DNA of 64,000 nt from Excoecaria cochinchinensis. Taxonomy: Eukaryota > Streptophyta > Magnoliopsida > Malpighiales > Euphorbiaceae. Below are positions 25,117-37,087 of the stretch, in pieces. Within the stretch, counting starts at the first letter, position 1. Each line of letters opens with the position of its first letter. The notes under the pieces were generated by a model, which saw only the letters and a program-made list of their open reading frames with translations, did no database searches and had not been told where the DNA came from. The position numbers and the translations under genes were made by a program. The DNA lies in the NCBI GenBank assembly GCA_947683425.1, contig CANTUQ010000073.1, forward strand, positions 12,483,501 through 12,547,500, read 5' to 3'.

Positions 25117-27071
25117 TAGGTTTGTAGGATTGGTTTGGTTTTGGAGTTGTGCATCTGCTGGCCACTAGAAGTTGAAGTCTTCTTTTTGTACTAGTATAGG
25201 GATAAGTTGTTTAGTCCAGTTGTTGCTTGTACGTTTCGTAACGTTTTGTAAGGCATGAAATTATGATATGTAATGTAATGACTTGTATATGTATACTTTA
25301 TAAGTTCAGTAATGCAAGTATATATGTTATTTATGAGTGCTTCCGCTTTAGCTCTTGCTTGAATGTTTGTGTTGGCGTGTGTGGCAACCCGACATTCCTT
25401 TCGAGGGGTATCGGGGTGTTACATTTTTATCCCTTTTTTTCAAGGTTTTAAGGGATTTTTTTCCATTTTTAAAAATTAAAATAGGTAATATTTGATTTAA
25501 TTAAATTTTATCCCTTTAATTATTTTATTTTTCCTATTTTCTCCATATAAAAGGAATGAGATGAAAACCTAAAAGGGGGATTTTTCTAGGGTTTTTTCTC
25601 TTCATCTTTTTCTCTTCTTCCTCTGAATTTCTCTAAGAAAAATTCTAGATTTTCCCCGAACAAAAAAATTGAGTTCATCTTTTTAGTTCTTTTTTTCAAT
25701 AGAATTTCTTCTAAACACTTTTTAGAAGAAGATTTATTAATGCAATTGAATTTTGAGGCAAACATAATAATTGTTTGCTCTTAAAGTTCATTTTTTAATT
25801 TGTTATTTGTTTTCAATTAAACTTTTTCAAGGTTTTTTATTATTTTGAATCATTTTTTTGATGAACAATGGATTTTGGGGCAAAATAAATAATTATTTGT
25901 TTCTAAAATCGATTTTTTCATTTGATTTTCTAAAAACAATTTTTTCTCATTAATAATTTTTTTTTCTTTGGAACAAACAAAATAATTGTTTATTCTTGAC
26001 ATTATTTTCATTCTTTTAATCAATAAAAATCATTCTTTCGGCAAAGAAATTAATTCTTTGTTTTTAAAGAATTGTTGACTTTATTTTATTTTATCATTTA
26101 TTTTATATTTAGTTGATTTTAATTGATTCAATTACTAACATTATTCTATTTGTATTTTATTTTTATTTCACATCTCATTTTCCTTCTTGGGCATTTTTGC
26201 GAGCACACAGGAAGATTCAGAAGGCTCGTTTGGGATCAAGTATTTATTTGCTTTATTTGTGATATTTTATTCATTTTGCTTTTCCATTTATTTTGCTATG
26301 TAATTTTCCTATAAATTTGTTTATTTTAGGCGCTAGAGAAAAAATCACAAAGCACTTTTATTAATTAATTTGGAATTTTTCCTAAATAAAAATGGGACCA
26401 ATCTCTCAATTTTCTCTATCCAAAATAAAATCATCACCTCAAAAGTATTTTATAATAAATATTCATGTGAGGACCAATGTCCTCATCATTAATGAATACT
26501 CCGATTTATGCATGATTTGTATTTTATTTACAATGGGGGTTGTATTCCGCCCCTAGTTTTATTGTAATTTATTTTGAGAATGTTTATTTTAATAATGCTT
26601 TACTTATTGCTTTTGACGTGAATGATTGCACTTTAATTAAATGCATCGTGTGGAAAGTTGGTGAAACAATGAATTCAAAACTTAATCATAATATTAATCA
26701 AGGTATAAATAAATGAGAAGTCTCGAACTCACTCTGGTCTTTGGGGCTCAATGAGGCGAGAGGTCTAGGACTTCTAAGACACCTCTTGAGTCTCACCAAA
26801 CGACTTAAATTTACAATCCTAGGCTCCAGGGGGTAGAGGCTGAGACCTCCAAGATCTCTCTGGCTTGCCCAAGATGGATATATATGCGCCGTCTTAGGCT
26901 CGCTGAGGCTAGACGACCCTTCCCAATATTCTATTGGGTGGCGACTCCAAGAAACCTCCTTGTTGCCCAATATAGACGCACTTTTAAATACCTTACAAGT
27001 TTTAATGAATCCCATCCCGATCGCCCTAAAGCGGGCATTCGGGAGGCCACGGGGTTCGGCGTGTGTCACAG

Positions 27072-27089
27072 TGTCGACTCTACTGGGGA
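27072..27089 (+). other. Tat I primer-binding site
   Basis: TGTCGACTCTACTGGGGA, two or three bases away from the Tat II site TGGCGACTCCGCTGGGGA. Confidence 0.75.
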
Positions 27090-28148
27090 CATACTCAAGA
27101 CTTCGATTCGAAAGTACCTTGATTAAAAAATTATAATTGAGTTTTAGCTTAAAAATTTTACCTTCTTTCAAAACTGCATTGCATCTCATTAGAGCCTTAG
27201 ATCTACGCTAGTTTGGTCCCTCTTTTTAGCCTCGGTGCGTTCCCGAAGCACGACCCTACGTTCACTCAATGTAGGGAAGTGTTAAGGATAATCACCAGCC
27301 CAAGTCTCGTACCATCACGGTATATTAAATGGTGACCCAATCGGTCATTACGCTCGTGATGAGCTAGACCCGTTGGCAGGGACCATGCTTGGGTAGCCCT
27401 AAAGCAACACCACCTTTGACTAAAGCTCATGTAATGGCAATAGATTTTTCCCCTGGGTGGTATGAACCGCAATACCTTGCTTGCTATATGGATCATTTTG
27501 TATTGGAAAAACCCAAATAATCTGATTGGTCACCTAATCAAAGGCTTTCATGCCCCGATAGGCCCATGTCAACTTATTCAGGCTGCCTAAATACATGATG
27601 GTCAAAACCCATGCGTATGCACATTAGCTAAAAGAGGTTATGCTGCCGGTTTTTCATCATGCACCATGTGCATCCATAGGGTTCCCTGTTAACCCATGGA
27701 TCAAGCCCACCTAGGATAGAGACCGCACGACCTCATGTGTGGGGGCAATAAGGTTGGAAGGACCTACCTGCTTGCATGTGTTTGTGAATGATGCATTGCA
27801 CATTCATATCAGTCATGCACAAGTAAATTTCTGTATTTCTTCTACATGTATACATCCTTTTCTTTGAATAAAATTATTACATGTACATATTGTCTTGTGT
27901 ATAATTTTTCACATGTCTCACATGTATCATTGTAATCTCTTTTAGCCATTGTATACCATTTTTATTGCACAGCACGACCATGCATTGCGTATTATTCATG
28001 CATCATTCTAACTCTTTAACTTTTCAGCCATCAAAGACCACTTTCCTAGCTCGTTAGGGGTTCTGACAGTCGCATCATCAGAGGGTTTTAATTGAGCAAC
28101 CACAATCAAGTCAAGTGCAATTAATGGGCGTTCAGAGAATCTCTAAAA
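27090..28148 (+). other. Tat I leader (5' UTR)
   Basis: About 1.06 kb between primer site and gag with no long plus-strand frame. It is closely similar to 33986-35033 of Tat II. The minus-strand frame at 27266-27496 recurs at 34161-34391 only because the DNA is homologous. Confidence 0.75.
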
Positions 28149-29421
28149 ATGGCCGATTCATCGAGGGAGGCAGATGCTGCCAGGGCCTTGATAGCTGAAG
28201 AAGTGGGTCGAAGGTTAGAAGAATTCGAGAACCGGATGATGGCCATAATGGTCGCAATGGCTCAACCAGCTACACCACAGAACCTGGCGCCTCCTCCCAT
28301 GAGAGAAAATGAACAGGAGGAGGCCAGAGAGGATCAGCCGGAGGATGCACGTCCACCACCAGTGGACCTAGGGGCTGCCACGTCAGGAGGGCAAAAGAGA
28401 GGAGTAGCCCATAGAATGGAAGAGGACCTAGAAGGGGATGAATATGGAGAACCCCTGTCAGTTAGAAGGAAAGCACCCTAGATAGAAGATGCTATCTGGA
28501 AGAAGATGGAAGAAATGTTCGAGGCAATGGCTAAGATATTGACAACGGGTCGAGGAATGAACCCCGAAGACAAAGAGCTGGATGGACAAGATCTAATCCC
28601 CTTGAACTTTAAGATGCCTGATGTCCCGAAATTTGATTGCACATCGGACCCCACCGCACACATCAAGCAGTACTCTTTGATAATGAAAGGTACCACACTA
28701 ACAAGGAGGAAGAAGGTAGAATACTTCTGTTTAAGTTTGACAGGTCCTACGGTGGGCTGGTATCACGGACTGGATTGGAGAACAAAAGAAGACTGGGATC
28801 TGCTGACGGAGGAGTTCCTCCAGCAATATGACTGTAGTACAAGGATGGAGGTCACTCTGAAAGATCTAGAGTTACTACAACAAAAGTCGAATGAGTCATT
28901 CCATAAGTACTTGACCCGATGGAGGAACCGGGTAATGGAGATAAAGAAGAGGCCGAACACTCCAGACCAGATCAGGCTGTTTATTAGGAATGCCAGCCCA
29001 TACTTGAAAGATGGGTTAAAGATGAAGGGGCTGAAGGACTGGGAGTCCTTAAAAGATATAGCCATTGAAGCTGAGGCTGAGCATCTGGATAAAATGGCTA
29101 AATCTGTAAACCTGGCCTTAGGAAACAGCAGTGGCAATGGGGGCAATACCAAGGCAGCAGAGGTCTCAACCACCGGAATGACTCCTAAACACCTCACCAT
29201 CTCAGGAAAGCCTCTATCTTAGCACTTCACTCGTCTCATCAAGGAAGGGAAGTTGCAACCGTTGCTAGCTAGGCCTGCCCCAAGTCAGGGAAAATCGAGG
29301 CACAGAACAGACTGGTATTGTGCGTATCACCAGTACACAGGGCATCAGACAGACTATTGTCACCCTCTAAGAGATCGCATTCAAGAATTGGTGCCTGGCC
29401 TAGATGAAGAAAGAAAGGATT
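28149..29421 (+). pseudogene. Tat I gag
   Basis: One frame from ATG 28149 to TAG 29421, with two internal stops: TAG at 28479-28481 (Gln in the B3 copy) and TAG at 29220-29222 (Trp in Tat II). The N-terminal region carries coiled-coil-like and acidic stretches. The Retrotrans_gag core lies at about 28600-29100 (PKFDCTSDPTAH, WYHGLDWRTKED, FHKYLTRWRNR, MKGLKDWESLKD). Near the end is a zinc-binding motif of CX2HX4HX4C type (CAYHQYTGHQTDYC, about 29320-29360). Particle protein of the element; not expressed as one chain in this copy. Confidence 0.88.
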
Positions 29422-30790
29422 AGAGTTGTTATAATGCTTTTCATTTTCTAAAGTGTATTCCTGAACTATGTACTTGTTTAGCTTTTCTGCTTTAATAATA
29501 TGGGCTTTGCTTATATATGTATTTTTATATTTTATTGCATCAAGCATAAATAATAATCATGATTAATGCATTGGTTTAAAACACCATTTCATTTAGTTTT
29601 AATAAATAGTAATCTTGGTTGAACCCAATTTGACTCCTGAGGTGAGACAAAATTTAAGAGAATAAAAAAAAAAAGTTTGAAGAAGTCTTTGCCTGGACCC
29701 ATGAAGACATGCCAGGAGATAATCGTAAAGTCGTCAAACACACCATTCCAATATATCCCGATCATGGACCAGTCAAGTAGAAGCTCAGAAGACCAGGCCG
29801 GAGGGGGCAGAAAAGGTCAAAAGGAAGAATCCACAAGCAGAGATGAAGCTAAAATTTTTAGTCGAAGTTCGAAGCCGGACTTAGTTGGTCAATGCTATCC
29901 CAAGTCAAGAAGAGAAGGGGTACGTATATGTGTAAACTATCAGGATTAGGACAAAGCTTATCCTCGAAAAAAGAACAAGGAAAAAGAGGATAAAAAGGAA
30001 AAGAACAAAAAGCAAGCACAAACAAAAAAAAAAAATAGAAGAAGAAGGAAATAAAAAAGATAGAAGTAAAACATCTTGGAGGCGAGTTTTGCCCAAATCC
30101 TGTTGATTTGTACATATCCGTATCCTACCATTCTTCTTGGTTGCCAAAAGGAAAAGGACCAAAATGCTGATCTGCAAACCATCTACCTGTTTTATCTGCA
30201 TGAAGGGTATAGTATACGAGCAACGAGTTGATGAATGAGGAAGGAGCTAAGAGACGGAAGAAATCGAAGCCAAAATTTGCACGACCTATATGAATGGTTT
30301 AATGCTGGTAAAAAAGATCATGGAAAAGGATTGGGCAGAGAAATGACCCTTTTGCACTTCGAGGCTAGAGAGCCACCATTGGAACCTCTACAAGAGTCAT
30401 CTATTATTCCTCGACACAGGGGGCAGAAGCAGTATGGCCGATAGATGTAAAGCTCAAACCTTTAAGGACAGCCATGGCTAAATTTTCGAAGCCGACAGAG
30501 TACAACAACGACAGCAGCAATTGCACAAGTTAGACAAGGACAAGTCATGGGATTATCACCATGGTCAGATCCATCAGAAAACATTCTGTTTGATCATTTG
30601 GAAAGACGTCCAGAAAGCATCCGATGAAGGAGGGAGATTCAATTGTCAAGCAAATGAGACCAGGTGTTCCAGACATACGAGGTAAATTTGGGCCAGTGTG
30701 AGAAGGTCCCTTTGTCTTCCAGAGATTGTTATCCAAGAGAGCAGTAACGGATAGAACCGATCGATGTTGACAGACTCAAGAGGGTTTAGG
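29422..30790 (+). pseudogene. Tat I pol remnants
   Basis: Only scraps can be read. At 29640-29950 there is the segment before RT ending in the RT motif VNYQD (a form of VDYRD). At about 30550-30780 there are pieces of the integrase C-terminal region (MRPGVPDIRGKFGPV, GPFVFQRLLSK) matching 47195-47350 of Tat II. Protease, most of RT, both RNase H domains and the integrase core are deleted. Pieces between 29960 and 30540 are not recognisable. Confidence 0.7.
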
Positions 30791-31907
30791 GTTAAGGGAT
30801 AAAAATCAAATGAAGAGAATAAAAGCCCCGCAGGTCGAAAATCGAAAAAAGGCGGCCTTGCTAAAATTGGGTGCCTAGTCAGGGTAAAAACCGAAAAAAG
30901 GCATCCTGGGAGAAAATTAGAGACTTCAGAGAAAATATTCAATCAAAAAAACCCGAAAGGGCTGATTGATAACAGGAGATCGGGTGCACCTAAGTTGTTA
31001 CTCATTAAAACTAAGTAAAACTAGTGCTTTTGTATCACATGTCTAGTCATGGTCATTCTTATTGCTATATGGTGCCTATAGATAGAAACGCATGCATAAG
31101 CTAGGCATAAATATGCAATTAGACGGTTAAGAGAAACCTGTTGCAGGCATAAGGACATACGCTGGAGCAATTATCAAAGCAACAATAATGATTTTTCATG
31201 TGACAAATCCTCCTCCTACCCCTTAAATGAAAAAAAAAGAAGAAGGCCGTTAGAGATGAAAACCGTGACTGGCTCTCTAAGCAAAAGTTAGGCCATAGGG
31301 CAGGGTGAAAACCTGGGAACAGGCAGTCTGTCCTTCAAAAAAAATGAAAAAAAAGCCGCTGGATTGGGTTGGGTCCACTCCAGGCAAAAATTAGGCACAG
31401 GGTTATGTGAAAATCCCTAAAGAGACGCATTTCCCGCTAAGAAAAGCTAGTGTGAAAATCCACAAGGGACGCACTACCTTTAAAATAATGACTTTTGAAG
31501 CCTAGAGCAATAAGGCAGCATTACTCGGAATGGCTTCCCTTTAGACAGGTGCCGTATAATGCAGAACTTGATTCAGAGTGCTAGGGGAAAAATGCTCATT
31601 AACCGGGGGGGGGGGGGCAAAAATGCGCACGAGGCAGTTCTCTTTGAAAAGATTAGGGGTCAGAGTTCATAAAGCCAAGACAACGCTTTTCTAGATCCTT
31701 GGAAGCATCAGACGATGTGGGCAGCCGAGCAGTACCCTCAACGAATCCCTTAACTGCCTTGGGATGTGGTCTACCCATTTTTGCATCTCACATGCATAAG
31801 TCTTTTGCATATTGCCCTGCATATCACGTGCATTTATTCCATTACACTTATGGTCGTACACACAATTCTTGTACACTAATCCTTTGCTTATGTCTCATGT
31901 ATATAGC
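30791..31907 (+). other. Tat I 3' UTR, left part
   Basis: Begins with the block AAAGCCCCGCAGGTCG shared with 47385 of Tat II. Its later part (31340-31800) matches 58870-59290. A run of 13 G lies near 31605-31617. The last 37 bases (31871-31907) end in ATAGC, the target site of Tat II. Confidence 0.75.
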
Positions 31908-32178
31908 TGTAGACACCGGGTCTTGAGGCAGTCCAGGTCAGAGTTACCCGATGAAGAGATCCACGTTGGTTTCCGGATAAATGGATGGAATTCAGAGGTT
32001 TTGGTCTTTCGGTTTCACAAGGATTAAAATCTTTTTCTCTATAGCGTGAGGTTTGGAAAGAGTTTGGGAGATTTTGCTTGAAATTGGAAGTTTTGCTCCA
32101 CAGACGGGATAGCCGTCTGAGTAGGGACGCCCGTCTCTACTTGGGGTGATCCCTGTCTCTATGCATAGTAGGGACGGT

Positions 32179-32330
32179 CCCGTCTGTAGCTAGGGACGGA
32201 CACGTGTCTGAGTAGGGACGCCCATCCCTAGTCCCGCATTACGGCCCGTCTGTAGCTAGGGACGGACACTTGTCTGAGTAGAGACGCTCGTCCCTAGTCC
32301 CGCGTTTTGGCCCGTCTGTATCAAAATTTC
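32179..32330 (+). repeat. 66-bp tandem repeat in Tat LTR
   Basis: Two full units and a third start, with a 66-base period, each starting CCCGTCTGTA. The same array occurs in the 3' LTR at 62183, 62249 and 62315. Confidence 0.85.
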
Positions 32331-32535
32331 CACGCGTGCCCTTAGTAGGGACGCCCGTCAGTAGTTGCAGGGATGCCCGTCGGTAGTGGATCTGATCAGA
32401 TAACGCCGGTTTTGATAAAATTTAATCTCTAATCTTTCAAATGGGTATAAGTTTTGGTTAAAAATTGAATTTTAAAACTCCTTTTAAAATTCAAACTTTA
32501 AAACTGATGCTAATCTTATTTTATCTCAAAAATTC

Positions 32536-32542
32536 TATAAAT
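32536..32542 (+). promoter_or_regulatory. LTR TATA box (Tat II)
   Basis: TATAAAT in ATTCTATAAATTGGGG; the same sequence is at 62540-62546 in the 3' LTR. Confidence 0.5.
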
Positions 32543-33967
32543 TGGGGAGAAGAATTCATTTTTAGGGGTTAGAAAATTTGACAATTTTTTGTGAGGAAAG
32601 TGACAAATTTTTGAGAGATTGGAGATTTTTTAGAAAAGGATTTTTGTGAGCAATTTACAAAAGATTTATAAAATCTCTGTTTATTTTCAGAATTTTATTT
32701 TTGATAAAAATTCTTTCAATTAATTGATTTACTCAAATTTCTCTTGCGAATTAAGCCAATTTGAGGTAACGAAATTCATTCGTTTCCATCAATACAGCTA
32801 ATTCAAACACTCGATCGCTATCAAATTTTCAAGAAGGGAAAATACAAATTTTCTTACTTTGATCTATTTTATTTGATCCTTGTGGAGCGTGCAGGGACTG
32901 AAATCTATCGATATTCACCCAAAAAGGTAAAATACGAGGGTAAACATTCTGGATTAATACTTGTGTGATTTAATGAACTCATATTAATTGTTTTCATTTT
33001 TTTACCTTTCTTTTATCTTTTAACTCATTTCTTTTAAAGTTTCCTATTATTTTCCTTTCTTTACATTATTCACCAATTTTAACACTGACATGTTTATTCC
33101 TGTGAGTCACTTTCTGACCATTTGGAAATGGAGTTGTAAATGATGATGGTCAAGCCAATCTGAGGATTTCCATACGGGTTCTTTCTTCACTCTTGCTTTT
33201 CATTCATGTTATTATTAAGATTATTTCAATGTCGTTAAAGTGAAAAGGGCCAAATATTTTATAGTAATTAATTTGGGGTTTTCACGAAAGCTGTGGACCA
33301 ATGTCCTGTTTTTAACCAACAAAATTGACACTTCTTAAGAATCAGTTTTGTAACAAATATGCGTGGCAGGACCAATGTCCTCACTCCAATGAATATCCCA
33401 TTTTCTGTATTATTTATATATTATTTAGAATAGGGGTTGTATTCCGCCCCTAGTTTTATTGTAATTTATTTTGAGTATGTTTATTTTAATAATGCTTTAT
33501 TTATTGCTCTTGACGTGAATGATTGCGCCTTAATTAAATGCATCGTCTGGAAAGTTGATGAAACAATAAATTTAAAACTTAATTATAATATTGATCAAGG
33601 TACAAATAAATAATAAGTCCCGAACTCACTCTGGTCTTTGGGGCTCAAAGAGGCGAGAGGTCTAGGACTTCCAAGACACCTCTTGATTCTCACCAAAAGA
33701 CTTAAATTTACAATCCTAGGCTCCAGGGGGTAGAGGATGAGGCCTCCAAGATCTCTCTGGCTAGCCCAAGATGGATATGTATGCGCCGTCTTAGGCTCGC
33801 TGAGGCTAGACAACCCTTCCCAATGTTCTATTGGGTGGCGACTCCAAGAAACCTCATTGTTGCCCAAAATAGATGCACTTGTAAATAGCTTACAAGTTTT
33901 ATGAACCCCATCCCGATCGCTCTAAAGCGGGCTTTCGGGAGGCCACGGGGTTCGGCGCGCGTCACAG

Positions 33968-33985
33968 TGGCGACTCCGCTGGGGA
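33968..33985 (+). other. Tat II primer-binding site
   Basis: TGGCGACTCCGCTGGGGA, one base after the LTR; the least decayed of the three Tat primer sites. Confidence 0.8.
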
Positions 33986-35033
33986 CATACTCGAGACTTC
34001 GATTCGAAAGTACCTTGATTAAAAATTATAATTGAGTTTTAGTTTAAAAATTTCACCTTCTTTCAAAGCTGAATTACATCGCATTAGAGCCTTAGATCTA
34101 TACTTGTTTTGGTCCCTTTTTCAGCCCCAGTGCGTTCCCGAAGCACGACTCTACGTTCACTCAATATAGGGAAGTGTTAAGGATAATCACCAGCCTAAGC
34201 CTCGTACCATCACGGTATATTAAATGGTGACCCAATCGGTCGTTACGCTCGTGATGAGCTAGACCCGTTGGCAGGGACCATGCTTGGGTAGCCCTAAAGC
34301 AACACCACCTTTGACCAAAGCTCATGTAATGGCAATAGATACTCTCCCTAAGTAGTATGAACCGTAATACCTTGCTTGCTATATGGATCATTTTGTATTG
34401 GACAAACCCAAATAATCTGATTGGTCACCTAATCAAAGGCTTTCATGCCCCGATAGGCCCATGTCAACTTATTCGGGCTGCCTAAATACATGATGATCAA
34501 AACCCATGCGTGTGAGCATTAGCTAAGAGAGGTTATGCTGCCAATTTTTTCACCGTGCACCATGCGCGTCCATCGGGCTCCCTGTTAACCCATGGATCTA
34601 GCCCACCTAGGACAGAGACCGCACGACCTCGTGTGTGGGGGCAATAAGGTTGGAAGGATCTATCTGCTTGCATGTGCTTGTGGATGATGCATTGCATATT
34701 CATGGTATTTATGCACAAATAAAAGTTTTTATTTCTCCCTTATGTGTACATTCTATTCTTTGCATATAATTATTACATGTACATATTATCCTGTGTATAA
34801 TTTTTCAAATGTTTCATTGTAATCTCTTTTGGTCATTGTATACCATCTGTTGCACAGCACGATCATGAATTACATATTATTCATACATCATTCTAACTCT
34901 TTGCTTTTCAGCCATTATAGACCATTTACTTGGGTGATTAGGGGATCCCAATAGTTGTTTAAAGAGTGATAAGAGTTCACGTGGGCTGGCAAAGTTTTTA
35001 GCATTCTTACCAGAGCATCTAAAGGCATTAGAA
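33986..35033 (+). other. Tat II leader (5' UTR)
   Basis: About 1.05 kb without a plus-strand coding frame, collinear with 27090-28148. No extra upstream ORF of the kind described in Ogre elements is visible. Confidence 0.75.
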
Positions 35034-35960
35034 ATGGCTGGCCCTTTGCAACATAATGAAGAGACTCGTGCCCTAATTGCCCAGGAGTTGGATAGAAAGT
35101 TCGAGGAGCTTGAAACAAAGATGCTGGCTATGATCAAAGAAAGGATGGATGCCATGACACTTGTTCTGCAAGCTCAGCTTATGGCAACAACTCTCAACCA
35201 AGGAAAGTCGGCCACGATTGAGAAGGCTCATACAGCAATAGCTCCAGTACCTCCTTTTCCTTCTGGGACTAGAGGTAAGAGGTCACTTGATTCCCCGGTT
35301 GAGCAAGGACGAAATAGGAGGCCTACTTTAGAACATGGCATTATGTCCAAGGAGGATGAAGACCTTGCAATCATGCGTACTCTAAAAGATGGAAGCTCAG
35401 GAGGCCTTGACAATAGTAAGGCAAATGCTAAGGCTGCAGAAGTCCCAGCCAATAGAACAACTCAGCCGTACCTCACTATCTCGGGTAGGCCATTATCTTG
35501 GCATTTCACCTGTCTCGTCAAGAAAGGGAAGTTACAACCCTTGTCGGCCGGGCCTGCACCAAGTCAAGGACGCCCTAGACATAGAGCAGATTGGCACTGT
35601 GCGTATCACCAATATTCAGGGCATAAAACGGACTACTGTCGTACCTTGAATGATCGCATTCAAGAGCTGATGCCAAGCCCAGAAAAGGAAGAGATTGTAA
35701 AAGTGCCAACCACAGAAGTAAAGCAAAGGCATTTTTCTAATTTTGGCAGATCTTTGTCCTGGGTCCTCAAGAGGCTGATGAAGGAGGGGATATTACAGCC
35801 ATTGCCAGCTAGGCCCGCCAGAAGCCAGGGACAGCCCGATCATAAAGGGGATGAATATTGCACCTTCCACCAGCACACCGGGCATACCACAGACGATTGC
35901 AAGACCTTGAGACATGCTATTCAAGATCTGATTGACTCCCACCAGATCTCCGACCCATAA
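35034..35960 (+). CDS. Tat II gag-like protein lacking the capsid core
   Basis: An open frame of 308 codons. The N-terminal 60 residues or so form a charged helical region like Gag of Tat I. After about residue 120 it jumps to the region before the zinc motifs, so the roughly 200-residue capsid core present in Tat I (28600-29100) is missing without breaking the frame. Two copies of a module follow: LSW...KEGxLQPLPARPxxSQG, then CX2HX4HX4C (CAYHQYSGHKTDYC; CTFHQHTGHTTDDC). The second may come from duplication or be native, as Tat I stops before it. It could bind nucleic acid but not build a particle. Confidence 0.75.
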   Translation: MAGPLQHNEETRALIAQELDRKFEELETKMLAMIKERMDAMTLVLQAQLMATTLNQGKSATIEKAHTAIAPVPPFPSGTRGKRSLDSPVEQGRNRRPTLEHGIMSKEDEDLAIMRTLKDGSSGGLDNSKANAKAAEVPANRTTQPYLTISGRPLSWHFTCLVKKGKLQPLSAGPAPSQGRPRHRADWHCAYHQYSGHKTDYCRTLNDRIQELMPSPEKEEIVKVPTTEVKQRHFSNFGRSLSWVLKRLMKEGILQPLPARPARSQGQPDHKGDEYCTFHQHTGHTTDDCKTLRHAIQDLIDSHQISDP

Positions 35961-36344
35961 AAGCGAGAGGGAAAGAATAAGATGGACTAAGCTTCTAAGA
36001 AGGAAGGAATGATGGGCCCTGAAGTTGATTATGGACCGTCGACAATAACACCTGCATCGGCGAAGAGAGGAAGATCATAGTTTAGACTTTCCTTCTTAGT
36101 TCTGAACTTTTTTTTAATAAGGATTAATGACGTTTTTTAGTTTTATTAATAAATCGAACAATTTCCTTCACTTGTGTGATGTTATTTTCAATGATTTCAT
36201 CATGCATGGTCGTAATCCATTTATATTTGACATTAGCTGGGTTGATGCTACTTTATTTATTCTTGAAACCTCAAAAATCTTGATGGCATCTAACATAACT
36301 CCTGAAAAACGAAAAAATTTGAGAGAATATTCAAAAAAATATGA
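35961..36344 (+). other. gag-RT spacer without a protease
   Basis: AT-rich. The part from about 36290 matches the pre-RT segment at 29635 of Tat I. No aspartic-protease motif is seen, so the protease and linker are deleted. The 107-codon frame at 36127-36450 is largely non-coding sequence running into the pre-RT region. Confidence 0.6.
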
Positions 36345-37087
36345 AACGTCTTTGCCTGGACCTACGAAGATATGCCAGGAATTGAACGAGAAGTCACAGA
36401 GCACACTGTTCTTACATATCCAGACCATAAACCTGTTAAGCAGAAACTGAGAAGGCTTAGGCCGGAATGGGCAGATAAAGTAAAAGAGGAGATTCGCCAG
36501 CAAATCAAAGCCAAATTTCTAGTTGAGGTGCGGTATCCAACTTGGTTGGCCAAGGTTGTCCCCATAGCCAAAAAGAATGGCAAGGTAAGGGTATGCGTAG
36601 ATTATCGAGACTTGAATAAGGCCTATCGAAAAGATGACTGTCCATTGCCCCATATAGATATGCTGATAGACAGCGCCGCTGCTTGCGAGATGTATAGCTT
36701 TGGAGATGGTTATGCAGACTACAATCAAATTCTCAATAAAATAATTGACCGGATTAAGATAGCATTCATCACGGAGTGGGGGACCTATGCTTATCGAGTA
36801 ATGCCTTTTGACCTAAAAAATGCAGGAGCCACTTATCAGAGGATGGCAACAAAAATCTTGAATGACCTAATCCATAAAGAAGTGGAGGTATATGTGGACG
36901 ATATGATGATCAAGTCGGCCACTAGAGAAGGTCATTTTGAAGCTCTGGAAAAGTTCTTCTTAAGGATAGATAAGTATAATCTGCGGTTAAATCCTATGAA
37001 ATGTATCTTTGGTGTTACCTCAGGGAAGCTCCTAGGACACGTGGTTAGCCAGAGGGCTATTGAGATTGATCCGGACAAGGTCAAAGC
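36345..37087 (+). pseudogene. Tat II reverse transcriptase, split by an Athila element
   Basis: A Ty3/gypsy RT of Tat type: PVKQKLRRLRPEW, AKKNGKVRVCVDYRDLN, SFGDGYADYNQI (catalytic Asp kept, usual MD changed to GD), VMPFDLKNAGATYQRM, and the active site YVDDMMIKS (about 36890-36915). The frame is open to the insertion point at 37087. It resumes in register at 44961, after the Athila element and the duplicated AAAGC. A stop at 36342-36344 and the lost protease mean it could not be made as a normal polyprotein. Confidence 0.9.

Larger units (their letters stand above)
22980..25423 (+). mobile_element. solo family-A LTR, TSD TTTTT
   Basis: A 2444-base LTR from TGTAACAACCC to CGGGGTGTTACA, flanked by TTTTT on both sides (22975-22979, 25424-25428). 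It has the palindrome TATAAGCATGCTTATA (24591-24606), the double hairpin (25079-25116) and a TCGCGATCGCGA word (24186-24202). The Tat LTR sequence continues on both sides. Confidence 0.92.
22489..27070 (+). repeat. Tat I 5' LTR, interrupted
   Basis: Starts TGTAGACACTAGGTCC and ends GTGTGTCACA before the primer site. Without the solo LTR (22980-25423) and its TSD it is about 2.13 kb. A GC- and CpG-rich island with repeated GCGC words fills 22715-22900. TATAAAA lies at 25546-25552. From about 26340 to the end it is closely similar to the LTRs of Tat II, but its first three quarters are different. Confidence 0.88.
22489..31907 (+). mobile_element. Tat element I (5' portion; 3' end outside the window)
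   Basis: Consists of a 5' LTR (22489-27070, carrying a solo family-A LTR), primer site (27072-27089), leader, gag, eroded pol and part of the 3' UTR. At 31907 the 3' UTR is interrupted by Tat element II, and it resumes at 63976. The evidence is that bases 63971-64000 match family 3' UTR sequence at 59386 and 60083, and ATAGC is duplicated. Its 3' LTR is therefore expected beyond the window. The insertion target in the Athila LTR is probably CTAGC (22484-22488). Confidence 0.85.
31908..33966 (+). repeat. Tat II 5' LTR
   Basis: 2059 bases, TGTAGACACCGGGTC to GCGCGTCACA. It contains GACGCCCGTC words and a 66-base tandem repeat (starts 32179, 32245, 32311) built on CCCGTCTGTAGCTAGGGACG. TATAAAT lies at 32536-32542. 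Closely similar to 61913-63970. Confidence 0.92.

Noticed and set aside
26698..27189. 163-codon minus-strand ORF, partly repeated at 33595-33867
   Set aside because: It lies antisense in the conserved 3' part of Tat LTRs. Length differs between copies and the matching stretch of the third LTR is not open in the same way.
31605..31617. Run of G as a polypurine tract
   Set aside because: It lies about 300 bases from any LTR and corresponds to a shorter G run at about 59120 in Tat II; likely a slippage-prone homopolymer.
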